The notes beneath the pieces were generated by a model that ran no database searches, was not told where the DNA came from, and saw only the letters and a program-made list of their open reading frames with translations. The position numbers were made by a program, and so were the translations under genes. Below, one piece after another: positions 16,334-25,643 of a DNA stretch of 52,747 nt. Numbering within the stretch: position 1 is the first letter of the stretch; every line of letters begins with the position of its first letter. The stretch comes from Nocardia vaccinii NBRC 15922 (GTDB lineage Bacteria > Actinomycetota > Actinomycetes > Mycobacteriales > Mycobacteriaceae): NCBI RefSeq assembly GCF_001613305.1, contig NZ_BDCC01000075.1, positions 1 through 52,747 of the forward strand, written 5' to 3'.

Positions 16334-16581
16334 TCACTCACCTGTTCGCCGCCCGAACAGCGACCCCGCATGGCATCGATCACCGCACGTAGAGCTGTCA
16401 AACCATCGGCAGCCAGCCGCTGATCACCTTGCGGCGCACCACGATCGGTCCACTCCTGCCGCAACGTCACCCGTGCTCGGCCGTCGACCTCGCACACGAA
16501 CCACAACCCACGCCGAGTCCGGCGTTCGAACAAGACCGGCAACTGCCTGCCGCGCAACGGATGAAAAGGATGCGTGACCAC
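16330..16581 (-). CDS. DUF5372-like small protein of the recombinase element
   Basis: GTG 16581 starts an 83-residue protein beginning VVTHPFHPLRGRQL and continuing with LFERRTRRGLWFVCEVDGRARVTL-type strands and an REWTD-like segment (QEWTDRG). The THPFHPLxG opening is typical of DUF5372 proteins, which are found beside recombinase and transposase genes; that association is from memory. It probably assists or regulates recombination. Its start lies three bases from the oppositely oriented VirB4 ATG at 16584, so both genes read outward from this end of the element. No clear ribosome-binding site is seen. Confidence 0.6.
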   Translation of the reverse strand: MVTHPFHPLRGRQLPVLFERRTRRGLWFVCEVDGRARVTLRQEWTDRGAPQGDQRLAADGLTALRAVIDAMRGRCSGGEQVSE

Positions 16582-16583
16582 CA

Positions 16584-19514
16584 ATGAGCTACCACGAGAC
16601 CCGGACGAACGGGTCTTTAGCATTTCGTATCCCCGCTGATGTCGAGCGTCGTGATCGTTTGATCGGCCCGTTCACCGCCCGGCAGCTCGCCATCCTCGCC
16701 GTCACCGCGGTGCTGCTGTACCTCACCTGGATCAGCACGCGCACGATGCTCGCGCCGCTGGTGTTCCTGGCTGGTGCCGCCCCGATCGGCGTCCTCGTGA
16801 CGGTCGTCATCTCCACGACCCGCGACGGCCTCGCAGTCGATCGGCTCCTGCTCGCCGCGATCGGTCACCGCCTCCGGCCTCGCTACTTCGTGCGCCACCC
16901 AGGGCGCAGTGCGGTGGTGCCGCGTTGGGTCACCGACCACGCCACGCCGGGATATCGGCCGCCGGTCCCGGCCGCGTTGTCGGCCGAGGCGGTGCGGTTA
17001 CCCCGATCGGTCACCAGCAGCACCGGCGGAATCGGTGTGGTGGATCTGGGTGCCGACGGGCTCGCGGTAATTGCTGCGGCCAGCAGCGTGAACCTCGCGT
17101 TGCGCACCCCGGCCGAGCAGGACAGCCTGGTCGCGCAACTCGGTGGCTGGCTGCACACGCTGCGCCAGCCCGTGCAGATCCTGATCCGGTCCGCACGCCT
17201 GGACATGACCGCCCACCTGGCCGGCCTGGACGCCGCCACCGACGACATGTCTCCCGAGCTGGCCACCGCCGCACGCGATCACGCTGATCACCTCGCTGAG
17301 TTGGCTGCTACCGAAGACCTGATCCAGCACCAAGTGCTGCTGGTCTGGCGCGAACACATCCAGACACCCGCATCCGCGTCGCCGACCGGGCTGTCGTGGC
17401 TGTTCCCGGGCCGCTCTCGCGGGCGAGCGTCAGGGGCCGCGCATCGGGCTGCGGAGTCCCGGCTGGTGCGTCGTCTCGGCGAGGCCACCGAGCTGCTGGC
17501 CCCGCTCGGAGTGAACGTGACCGCCCTGGACCAGGCACAGGCCACCGCCATGCTGGACAGCTGCTGCAACCCGGGCAGCCTCGTCGCGGGCTCGGCCGAT
17601 ACCGCCGGCCCCGGCGAGATCATCACCGGCGAGCACGCCGGCGCCTTCGACCTGGGCATCGTGGGGGACGACGAATCCGGGGGAGAGGCAGGGGGTTTCG
17701 GGCCCGAGTCGCTGTCGATCCGGACCCGGCACCTCGAAGTCGGGTCGGACTGGGTCGCCACCCTCGCAGTGACCGGATTCCCCCGCGAAGTCACCTCCGG
17801 CTGGCTCACCCCACTACTCTCGCACCCCGGCCGCCTCGACATCGCCGTGCACGTGGACCCGATCGACCCGGTCACCGCCGCCGGGCGGCTACGCCGCCAA
17901 CTCGCCCGCCTCGAATCCTCCCGCCTGCACGACACCAACCGCGGCCGCCTCGCCGACCCGCACCTCGACGTCGCCGTCGAAGACGCCGCCGACCTGTCCG
18001 CGCGGGTCGCCCGCGCCGAAGCCCGCCTGTTTCGTGTCGGGGTCTATTTGACGGTGCACGCCGACTCGGAAGCCGAGCTGGCCGAGGAGGTCGCCGCGGT
18101 GCGCGCGCTGGCCGCGAGCCTGCTCGTGGACACCAGCCCCATGAGTTTCCGTGCCGCGCAAGCATGGGTCACCACCCTGCCGGTCGGCCTGGACCTGATC
18201 GGAATCCACCGCACCTTCGACACCACCGCCCTGGCCGCGGCGTTCCCCTTCGACTCCCCACAACTCCCGGTCACCGACCCGGCCACAGCTACCCAGCCGC
18301 GTGGGGTGCTCTACGGGCGTGACGCCGCGTCGGGTTTGGTGTTCGTGGACCGCTTCGCCCCCGAAGCGCACAACCACAACATGGTCGTGCTCGGCCGTAG
18401 CGGCGCGGGTAAGTCGTATCTGGTCAAGACAGAGATCCTGCGCTCGCTCTACCGCGGCATCGAACAAGTCATCATCGACCCCGAAGACGAATACCGCCGC
18501 CTGGCCGATGCGGTCGGCGGTGCGCACCTGCGTCTCGGCGCGCCTGGGGTTCGGCTCAACCCGTTCGACCTGGAAATCCGCACCCGCCACGACGGCCGCT
18601 GCACCGCCCCCTCCGACGCGCTCACCCGCCGGAAACTGTTCCTGCACACCCTCATTCAAGTTTTGCTCGGTGAGCAAACCCCCACCCAGCGCACTGTCCT
18701 GGACACCGCCCTCACCGCCGCCTACGCCGCGGCCGGCATCACCGACGAGCCCGCCACCTGGACCCGCCCCGCACCCATCTTGAGCACCCTGCGCGACCAA
18801 CTCGTCCACCTCGACACCCCCGCCGCACACGAACTCGCCGCCGCACTGCACCCCTATGTCGCCGAGGGTGCGTACGCCGGGCTGCTGGACGGGCCGACCA
18901 CGACCGAACCCGACGCCGGGCTGGTCGTCTTCTCGCTCCGAGACTTGCCCGAGGAACTCAAAACGATCGGCACCCTACTGGTCCTGGACGCAACCTGGCG
19001 ACGGGTATCCGACCCAGCCACCCGACGACCGCGCATGGTCACCGTCGACGAAGCGTGGCTGATCATGCGTCAACCCGCCGGGGCGGAGTTCCTGTTCAAG
19101 GCGGCCAAGAGCTTCCGCAAACACTGGGCCGGCCTCACCGTCGCCACCCAAGACTCCGCCGATGTGCTGTCCACCGAACTCGGGCGCGCAATCGTCTCCA
19201 ACGCCGCCACCCAAATCCTGCTCCGCCAAGCACCGCAAGCCATCGACGAGGTCGCGGCCGCGTTCAAACTGTCCGACGGTGAGCAGCAATTCTTGTTGTC
19301 GGCCGCACGGGGAAGTGGGCTGCTCGCTGCGGGCGGTACTGATCGTGCGGTGTTCGGCTCCCTGGCGTCACCTGCCGAGGATGCCCTGATCACCAGTTCT
19401 CCGGAGTTTCTGGCTTCTGCCGAGAATCCCGATGAGAACGTCGATGTGGTCGACATACCCGAGACCGACACCGCCGAGGAAGACCTGGTACTTAACGCGA
19501 AGAACACGCCATGA
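16584..19514 (+). CDS. PrgI-VirB4 fusion ATPase of the type IV secretion system
   Basis: This 976-residue ATPase energises the transfer channel. The N-terminus is a PrgI/VirB3-like module: RIPADVERRDRLIGPFTARQ is followed by two membrane helices (LAILAVTAVLLYLTWIS, LVFLAGAAPIGVLVTVVI). The VirB4 core has Walker A (LGRSGAGKSYLVK, near residue 603), the strand QVIIDPEDEYRRLA and Walker B (MVTVDEAWLIM, near residue 818). Later come the TVATQDSADVL segment and an acidic C-terminal tail. ATG 16584 and the first 14 codons come from the inserted recombinase element; the original start was GTG 14097. AAAAGGA at 16563-16569 is poorly spaced, so expression after the insertion may be reduced. Confidence 0.9.
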   Translation: MSYHETRTNGSLAFRIPADVERRDRLIGPFTARQLAILAVTAVLLYLTWISTRTMLAPLVFLAGAAPIGVLVTVVISTTRDGLAVDRLLLAAIGHRLRPRYFVRHPGRSAVVPRWVTDHATPGYRPPVPAALSAEAVRLPRSVTSSTGGIGVVDLGADGLAVIAAASSVNLALRTPAEQDSLVAQLGGWLHTLRQPVQILIRSARLDMTAHLAGLDAATDDMSPELATAARDHADHLAELAATEDLIQHQVLLVWREHIQTPASASPTGLSWLFPGRSRGRASGAAHRAAESRLVRRLGEATELLAPLGVNVTALDQAQATAMLDSCCNPGSLVAGSADTAGPGEIITGEHAGAFDLGIVGDDESGGEAGGFGPESLSIRTRHLEVGSDWVATLAVTGFPREVTSGWLTPLLSHPGRLDIAVHVDPIDPVTAAGRLRRQLARLESSRLHDTNRGRLADPHLDVAVEDAADLSARVARAEARLFRVGVYLTVHADSEAELAEEVAAVRALAASLLVDTSPMSFRAAQAWVTTLPVGLDLIGIHRTFDTTALAAAFPFDSPQLPVTDPATATQPRGVLYGRDAASGLVFVDRFAPEAHNHNMVVLGRSGAGKSYLVKTEILRSLYRGIEQVIIDPEDEYRRLADAVGGAHLRLGAPGVRLNPFDLEIRTRHDGRCTAPSDALTRRKLFLHTLIQVLLGEQTPTQRTVLDTALTAAYAAAGITDEPATWTRPAPILSTLRDQLVHLDTPAAHELAAALHPYVAEGAYAGLLDGPTTTEPDAGLVVFSLRDLPEELKTIGTLLVLDATWRRVSDPATRRPRMVTVDEAWLIMRQPAGAEFLFKAAKSFRKHWAGLTVATQDSADVLSTELGRAIVSNAATQILLRQAPQAIDEVAAAFKLSDGEQQFLLSAARGSGLLAAGGTDRAVFGSLASPAEDALITSSPEFLASAENPDENVDVVDIPETDTAEEDLVLNAKNTP

Positions 19515-19785
19515 CACCGCAACTGTCAGGTACAACCATCGACGTCGCAAAGAATTTAAATCCATGCATCCGCGCGTCTCGATCGATACCGAATTCCAAA
19601 TTCGTGGAATTATGCACGAGAAAGAGGCATCCACCGCCCGGGAAACGAGATGACGTGAATTGGTGATTCCGGCCCAGGGAATGGGCCCGCTACCCGAGAT
19701 GAATTTGACAATCGGTCTATGGAGCGTGGATATAGGTATGGCATTCATTTATTCGTGGATACACACGATTGGGAAAAGGTTGTCG
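19515..19785. promoter_or_regulatory. AT-rich region upstream of the excisionase gene
   Basis: No gene is seen. The stretch includes TGACA-ccgcaac-TGTCA right after the virB4 stop, AATTCC-n8-GGAATT near 19592-19611, and ATTCGTGGA twice (about 19600 and 19750). The composition is clearly AT-richer than the ICE genes. Such repeats upstream of xis-int could be excisionase or integrase arm sites, but this cannot be proven here. Confidence 0.35.
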
Positions 19786-20031
19786 ATGGAACGGATAGGG
19801 CGTAATGGGTCCGACCCCGGTGCGGATCTAACCGACAAGCGGGGGAGTGGTGAGAATTGCTGGGATATCGGTGATGTGGCGCAGTTCTTCAAAGTCACGC
19901 CCGATACGGTGCGCGAGTGGCGGCGCAACGGGTACGGGCCTCCGGCGCGGCGGGTGGGCAGGCATCTGAGGTGGGTGCCGGAAGAAGTATCCGACTGGTT
20001 CCGTGACCTGCCGATGGACAACGCCGCATAA
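19786..20031 (+). CDS. xis: Excisionase, MerR-type HTH
   Basis: The 81-residue protein starts at ATG 19786 with GGGAAAAGG six bases upstream. The fold is a winged helix of the excisionase/HTH_17 type: WDIGDVAQFFKVTPDTVREW, RRNGYGPPARRVGRH, then LRWVPEEVSDWFRDL. These proteins bend DNA at the attachment site and steer the integrase toward excision; many also regulate. The gene lies 16 bases before the integrase start and reads the same way, the usual ICE xis-int pair. The symbol is used by role. Confidence 0.85.
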   Translation: MERIGRNGSDPGADLTDKRGSGENCWDIGDVAQFFKVTPDTVREWRRNGYGPPARRVGRHLRWVPEEVSDWFRDLPMDNAA

Positions 20032-20047
20032 GGGGGAGTGGTCGTCG

Positions 20048-21331
20048 ATGTCGCATGTAGAGGACAGATGGTTCAAGGAGATCCCCGACCCGAACAAGCC
20101 GGGCGCGGTGCTGCGGGTCAAGTCCGACGCCTACGGGCGGGGGATGCGGTACAAGGTGCGGTGGCTGACCCCGGACGGGGCGGATCGGTCGAAGTCGTTC
20201 CCGGACAAGCAGAAAGCTGCCGCAGAGGCCTTTCAGAAGCAGCTCGACGCCGAGATGATCATGGGCCGGTACGTCGACCCCCACGCCCGCCGACGGCAGT
20301 TCGACCCGTTGATCGTGAAGTGGCTCAAAGGAACATCGCCGGACCCGGTCAGCCGGGAGAAGTACGCTTCGCGGGCCCGTAACCACATCACCCCCTACTT
20401 CGGTGGACGTTCGATCGCGGGTGCCTGCACCGTGGACACGGTGCGGGACTACCTGGAATGGCTCAACACGCGCGGGCTGGACCCGAGCTCGCAAGGAGTG
20501 ATTTTCGATCACCTGGTGACGATCATGGATATCGCGGTGGCCGAGCATACGATCCCGGAGAACCCGTGCCGGTCGCGGCTGATCAAACGCCCCCGAGGCG
20601 TCAGCCGGAAAATCATCCCGTGGACCGAAGACCGCATGAACGCGATCTGGACGGCACTGCCCGACCGCAACAAGATCGCCATCCCTTTGGGGGCTGGCTG
20701 CGGGTTGCGAATGGGGGAGATCATGGGATTCTCACCCGATGACATCCGCCGCAAAGAACGGGACTTCGTGGTGCAGCGGCAGATTCGGCGGTTGAACGGC
20801 GGGTGCGTGTTTTCACCACCCAAGGGCGGCAAGACACGCATCGTCCCGATGGCCGAGGATATTCTCGAGGAGATCGACTCCTACCTGCAGATGTTCGAAC
20901 CGGTCACCATCACCCTGCCCTGGCGGGTACTGGACGGACGCCCGGTATCGGTGCGGGTGTTGATGTCCCGGGACGGTACATCGCAGCCGATGTACGGCTA
21001 CCTGTTCCTAGCGACGGTGTGGGTCACCGCGTTCCGGCACGCCGGATTGACCAAACGAGACCGCGTCGACGGTATGCACGCACTGCGGCACTACTATGCG
21101 TCCTCCTGTCTGGCCGAAGGGGTTTCGATCCTGGAGCTGGCGAACTATTTGGGCCACAGTGACCCAGCGGTCACTTTGCGGCACTACGCGCACCTGATGC
21201 CGACCAGCCACGCCCGCGCGCGCCGCGCGGTGAACGCATCATGGTCGGCCATCCGCACGCGCCCGGACAACCACGGCCTACCAGCGACCACACCGAACGG
21301 CGACAGCGAACCAACCGAACCGGCCGCGTAG
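20048..21331 (+). CDS. int: Tyrosine integrase of the ICE
   Basis: The 427-residue tyrosine recombinase starts at ATG 20048 after AAGGGGGAG. Its N-terminal arm-binding domain (YKVRWLTPDGADRSKSFPDKQ) and core-binding SAM-like domain (SREKYASRARNHITPYFGG) precede the catalytic domain. Catalytic residues visible are Arg in AGCGLRMGEIMG, Lys in PPKGGKTRIVP, His/Arg in MHALRHYYAS, His in LGHSDPAVTL and the nucleophile Tyr in LRHYAHLM. It should integrate and excise the element. The gene ends nine bases before the stop of an acyl-CoA dehydrogenase remnant on the other strand, which marks the probable attachment site. No tRNA gene is present. Confidence 0.93.
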   Translation: MSHVEDRWFKEIPDPNKPGAVLRVKSDAYGRGMRYKVRWLTPDGADRSKSFPDKQKAAAEAFQKQLDAEMIMGRYVDPHARRRQFDPLIVKWLKGTSPDPVSREKYASRARNHITPYFGGRSIAGACTVDTVRDYLEWLNTRGLDPSSQGVIFDHLVTIMDIAVAEHTIPENPCRSRLIKRPRGVSRKIIPWTEDRMNAIWTALPDRNKIAIPLGAGCGLRMGEIMGFSPDDIRRKERDFVVQRQIRRLNGGCVFSPPKGGKTRIVPMAEDILEEIDSYLQMFEPVTITLPWRVLDGRPVSVRVLMSRDGTSQPMYGYLFLATVWVTAFRHAGLTKRDRVDGMHALRHYYASSCLAEGVSILELANYLGHSDPAVTLRHYAHLMPTSHARARRAVNASWSAIRTRPDNHGLPATTPNGDSEPTEPAA

Positions 21332-21339
21332 GGCCCACG

Positions 21340-21460
21340 TCATGAGGCTGCTGCGCTGCGGCCCATGAGCTGGCGGCTGACCAGCATCCGCATGATCTGG
21401 GCGGTGCCCTCGTAGATGTCGGGGATTTTGACGTCGCGGTGCCACTTCTCGAGCGGTAGC
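21340..21460 (-). pseudogene. 3' remnant of an acyl-CoA dehydrogenase gene
   Basis: The minus strand encodes a normal acyl-CoA dehydrogenase C-terminus: ELPLEKWHRDVKIPDIYEGT, then AQIMRMLVSRQLMG, then a stop. The family motif is the terminal EKWxRDxKIxDIxEGT helix. Upstream of about 21460 no frame continues the enzyme, so only about 38 codons remain. Its position right behind the integrase suggests that the ICE uses the 3' end of such a gene as its attachment site, or that a partial copy was left by recombination. The frame is open to 21567, but that extension is not dehydrogenase-like. Confidence 0.75.
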
Positions 21461-21565
21461 TCGGTGCAGGGGTGGCGTGGGTCGGACTGCGGCGGGTCAG
21501 CCATCGGATGAAGCTCATCGGGCCGCGAGTTGCCCCACGCCGTGACCGTGATCAGGATCGGGGCC

Positions 21566-22069
21566 ATGGATTTGGAACCACGTATGCATCAGGATTCGAT
21601 CGAGATCGCGGCGAGCCCGGAGGCGATCTACGATCTCGTCTCCGACGTCGCCAGAACCGGTGAGTGGTCACCGGTGTGCAAGCGGTCCTGGTGGGATGAG
21701 GGCGGTGGACCGCATGTCGGTGCACGGTTCACCGGCCGTAACGAGACATCCGAACATACCTGGGAGACCACCTCGACCGTCACCGCAGCCGAGGCGGGCC
21801 GTGCGTTCGCTTGGGAGGTGGGGAAGGGATTCGTTCGCTGGGGCTACCGCATCGAGCCCCTGGACGGGCGGACAAGACTGACCGAGAGCTGGACGTTCAC
21901 CACCGCAGGACAGGAGTACTTCGTCGCTGTCTTCGGCGATGCTGCTCCGGCCCGGATCGACGGGGCTACCCGAACCGCGCACGACGGCATTCGCGCGACG
22001 CTGGAAGCGATCAAACGCATCGCCGAAGCGGCCGAGCGCGCCGACGGCGCCCTGCTCGGCAACGACTAG
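21566..22069 (+). CDS. SRPBCC-family (polyketide cyclase/START-like) protein
   Basis: The 167-residue protein starts at ATG 21566 with AGGA upstream; earlier starts lack a site. It has the typical SRPBCC opening (DSIEIAASPEAIYDLVSDV), the GEWSPVCKRSWWDEG segment and beta strands such as GARFTGRN and AFAWEVG. The long C-terminal helix (GIRATLEAIKRIAEAAERA) closes the hydrophobic pocket. The family binds lipids or aromatic ligands and has many functions; none can be assigned here. It is the first intact chromosomal gene after the ICE. Confidence 0.8.
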   Translation: MDLEPRMHQDSIEIAASPEAIYDLVSDVARTGEWSPVCKRSWWDEGGGPHVGARFTGRNETSEHTWETTSTVTAAEAGRAFAWEVGKGFVRWGYRIEPLDGRTRLTESWTFTTAGQEYFVAVFGDAAPARIDGATRTAHDGIRATLEAIKRIAEAAERADGALLGND

Positions 22070-22355
22070 CAAGCCGATGGAAATGTCGTACGATCAGCAA
22101 CAGAACCATTGTCGCTGTCGTACTTTTCGTCACCAAACCGTCCACTCGGCTCCCTGTCCGCCCCAGTCCCAACCCCAGGGCGGGCAGCATCCGGAACAGC
22201 AGCCACCTCTTCGGTAACGAGCTGCTTGGTAGCTGGCTGAGTTGTACGGCGTGTGGCTGGTCGGCACCGTCGCTGCGGCCTATGACGGCCGTCTGACAAA
22301 CCGGCTGACCGATCATTTATATGCGGCTGTCCGTTCGGGTTGTCTGCCGAATCGG

Positions 22356-23405
<1,050 letters not shown>

Positions 23406-23599
23406 GCTCACGAGCCCGAAACTTACTGTCAAGCAAGTCCGTCGGCCACCTGACAATCACTCGCACATCGGCTACATAGAAGATGGCTGCAGGGCTTCGC
23501 CTGATCCACCGATCTGGGCTGTCGGGGCTGCTGCACGATCAGGTGACAGTGTGACCCGGTCGTGCAGCAGCCCCCACCGAAGACTGATGACGGAGGCGA

Positions 23600-24382
23600 C
23601 TACTGCCTCGGCGATGAGTGGGTAGCGGCGTCGGCGTGGATGGCCAGGTCGCCGAATTGGCGGGCACTGGTGGGGTCGAGGTCGGAATCTGTGATGACTC
23701 CGCTGATTTCGTCGAGTCCTGCGACTTTGGCGAGCGCGCGTCTGCCGAATTTCGAACTGTCTGCTACGACGAAGGAATTCCCGGCGGCAGCGAGCATGGC
23801 TCGTTTGAGGGGTACTTCGAGGGTGTTCATGTTGGTGATGCCGGCGTCGAGGTCGATCGCGTCGGCGCCGAGGAAGGCCCAGTCGGCGGTGTAGTCGGAT
23901 AGGAACGCGATCGCTCGTTCCCCGACGAGGGTGAAGACCGAACCCAGCAGTTCGCCTCCGGTGACGAGCAGGCGCATGCCGGGTGTCTCGGCAATGTATT
24001 TGGCGATGCGCAGGTCGTTGGTGATTATCGTTAAGTCCGTGTGGTTCCGCAGGGCTCGCGCGACTTCGTAAGTGGTGGAACCGCTGTCGAGTATCACTGT
24101 CTGGCCGTCGCGCACTCGTGCCGCGGCCGCGGCGCCGATCGCGGCCTTCTCGTCGAGGCGTTCGCTCTCTTTCATGGTGTAGGGCAGCTTGGCGGTGGCT
24201 CCGGGAGTCGGGCGCGCGCCGCCGTGGGTGCGTTGGGCCTGTCCTGCTCGTTCGAGTGCGTCGAGGTCGCGGCGGATCGTCGAGGTGTCGACGCCCAGTT
24301 CGTCGGCGAGCGCTTTGGCCTCGACGTAGCCGTCGGTGACCAGTCGATGCATGATTTCGCGCCGTCGGGTGCTCGCGAGCAA
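23600..24382 (-). CDS. DeoR-family transcriptional repressor
   Basis: The 260-residue protein has the DeoR/GlpR N-terminal HTH (RRREIMHRLVTDGYVEAKAL, ADELGVDTSTIRRDLDALE) followed by the THGGA signature. The C-terminal sugar-phosphate sensor domain has the DSGSTTYEVARAL and TIITNDLRIAKYIAE segments, then DWAFLGADAIDLDAGITN and VVADSSKFGRRAL. Such regulators usually sense phosphorylated sugars and repress a neighbouring operon. It is transcribed divergently from tal-pgi-gnd-fgd, and two dyads sharing GCGGTTTC lie in the shared promoter region. It therefore probably controls that operon, with a hexose- or pentose-phosphate effector; the effector is inferred. Confidence 0.88.
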   Translation of the reverse strand: MLASTRRREIMHRLVTDGYVEAKALADELGVDTSTIRRDLDALERAGQAQRTHGGARPTPGATAKLPYTMKESERLDEKAAIGAAAAARVRDGQTVILDSGSTTYEVARALRNHTDLTIITNDLRIAKYIAETPGMRLLVTGGELLGSVFTLVGERAIAFLSDYTADWAFLGADAIDLDAGITNMNTLEVPLKRAMLAAAGNSFVVADSSKFGRRALAKVAGLDEISGVITDSDLDPTSARQFGDLAIHADAATHSSPRQ

Positions 24383-24423
24383 CAGTGCCTCCCGGGTCCT
24401 GGTCGTGTATCAGTGGTGCGTCG

Positions 24424-24515
24424 TGCGGTTTCCGCATCGTAGTCGAGCTGGGTGTTGACTTGTTCGCGCATCAGTGTGCATGATTCCGAGCATTGGCTGC
24501 GCGGTTTCGTGCGCA
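24424..24515. promoter_or_regulatory. tal promoter with two GCGGTTTC dyads
   Basis: TTGACT (24455-24460) and CATGAT (24479-24484), 18 bases apart, form a likely promoter for tal. Dyad one is TGCGG-ttt-CCGCA (24424-24436). Dyad two is TGCGC-n8-GCGCA (24498-24515). Both contain GCGGTTTC and flank the promoter, which fits operators for the divergent DeoR repressor. Confidence 0.5.
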
Positions 24516-24533
24516 ACGTATTCGAGGGATCTG

Positions 24534-25643
24534 ATGAATCGCACAGTGAAGGCTCTGGCCGATGAGGGGGTGTCGGTCTGGCTGGACGACCTGAGCCGGC
24601 ACCTGCTGCGGTCGGGAGAATTGGCTCAGCTCGTCCGGTCGGGCACGGTCGTCGGCTTGACGACGAACCCGACGATCTTCCACAACGCGATCGGCCGGGA
24701 CGCGGAATACGAAGAGGAACTTCAGGTCCTGCGCGAGCGCGGTGTTTCCGCCCTCCACGCCGTGCGGACATTGACCACGGGAGATGTTCGTTCGGCCTGC
24801 GATGTGCTCCGGCCTGTCCACCAAGGGACCGGCGGACGCGACGGGCGGGTGTCGATCGAAGTCGACCCACGCTGGGCCCGTGACACGGAGCGCACGATCG
24901 AGGAGGCCCGGCAGTTGTGGCGGCTCGTGAACCGCCCCAACGCGATGATCAAGATTCCCGCCACTGTCGAGGGCTTGCCGGCGATCACCACATGCCTCGC
25001 CGAGGGGATCAGCGTCAACGTGACGCTCATCTTCTCCGTGCGGCGCTACCACCAGGTCATCGACGCATTCTTGGAGGGACTGGAACGAGCGCATGCCGCC
25101 GGGCATTCGCTGGCCGAGATCGGTGCTGTCGCATCATTTTTCATCTCGCGCGTCGATACCGAAGTGGATCGGCGTCTCGACGCGCTCGCGAAACCGGACG
25201 CTGCGACACTGCGCGGGCGCGCGGCGATCGCGAACGCGCGTTTGGCATATCTGCGGTACGAGAACATGCTGCGTGATTCTCGCTGGCTGAAGCTGCGCGC
25301 GGCCGGGGCGTCGCCGCTGCGGCCGCTGTGGGCGTCGACCGGTGTGAAGGACCCCGCCTACGCCGATACCCGGTATGTGACAGAGCTTGTCGCGCCCGGA
25401 ACGGTCAACACGATGCCTGCGGCGACTCTGGACGCGGTGATCTCGCACGGAACCGTTCTGGGTGACCGCATCAGGCCCAACTATGACGACGCGTGGGAGA
25501 TCGTCCGCCAACTCGGCGAGACAGGGCTCGATTTCGATGATGTGCTGGAGCAGCTCGAACGCGAGGGGATCGAGAAGTTTCAGACCTCGTGGCAAGCGAT
25601 GCTCGAGGATGTCGACCGGCTCCTGTCGGGTGTGCGCTCATGA
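24534..25643 (+). CDS. tal: Transaldolase
   Basis: The 369-residue enzyme transfers a dihydroxyacetone unit between sedoheptulose 7-phosphate and glyceraldehyde 3-phosphate in the non-oxidative pentose phosphate pathway. The signature motifs of the actinobacterial form are visible: GLTTNPTIFHNAI near the N-terminus, the Schiff-base Lys in NAMIKIPATVEG, NVTLIFSVRRYHQV, FISRVDTEVDRRL and PLWASTGVKDPAY. The length fits the long transaldolase subfamily of actinobacteria. ATG 24534 has GAGGGAT upstream. It leads the operon and overlaps pgi by four bases (ATGA). Confidence 0.93.
   Translation: MNRTVKALADEGVSVWLDDLSRHLLRSGELAQLVRSGTVVGLTTNPTIFHNAIGRDAEYEEELQVLRERGVSALHAVRTLTTGDVRSACDVLRPVHQGTGGRDGRVSIEVDPRWARDTERTIEEARQLWRLVNRPNAMIKIPATVEGLPAITTCLAEGISVNVTLIFSVRRYHQVIDAFLEGLERAHAAGHSLAEIGAVASFFISRVDTEVDRRLDALAKPDAATLRGRAAIANARLAYLRYENMLRDSRWLKLRAAGASPLRPLWASTGVKDPAYADTRYVTELVAPGTVNTMPAATLDAVISHGTVLGDRIRPNYDDAWEIVRQLGETGLDFDDVLEQLEREGIEKFQTSWQAMLEDVDRLLSGVRS

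Larger units (their letters stand above)
14109..16630. mobile_element. Serine-recombinase element inserted in the 5' end of virB4
   Basis: The element is bounded by CGTATTCCG at 14109-14117 and CGTATCCCC at 16626-16634; the shared CGTAT is the likely crossover core. Inside, on the minus strand, are a DUF5372-type gene, a small overlapping ORF and a large serine recombinase ending about ten bases from the left boundary. The insertion separates the original virB4 start from the rest of the gene and brings a new ATG (16584). Exact ends are uncertain by several bases, because serine recombinases leave only a short core and no long target duplication. Confidence 0.7.

Noticed and set aside
14097..16577. 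Open frame of 826 codons on the plus strand through the recombinase element
   Set aside because: It is the antisense shadow of the serine recombinase. Only its first seven codons matter, as the relic start of virB4.
21332..21460. tRNA gene as attachment site
   Set aside because: No cloverleaf or tRNA-like sequence; the segment translates as an acyl-CoA dehydrogenase C-terminus.
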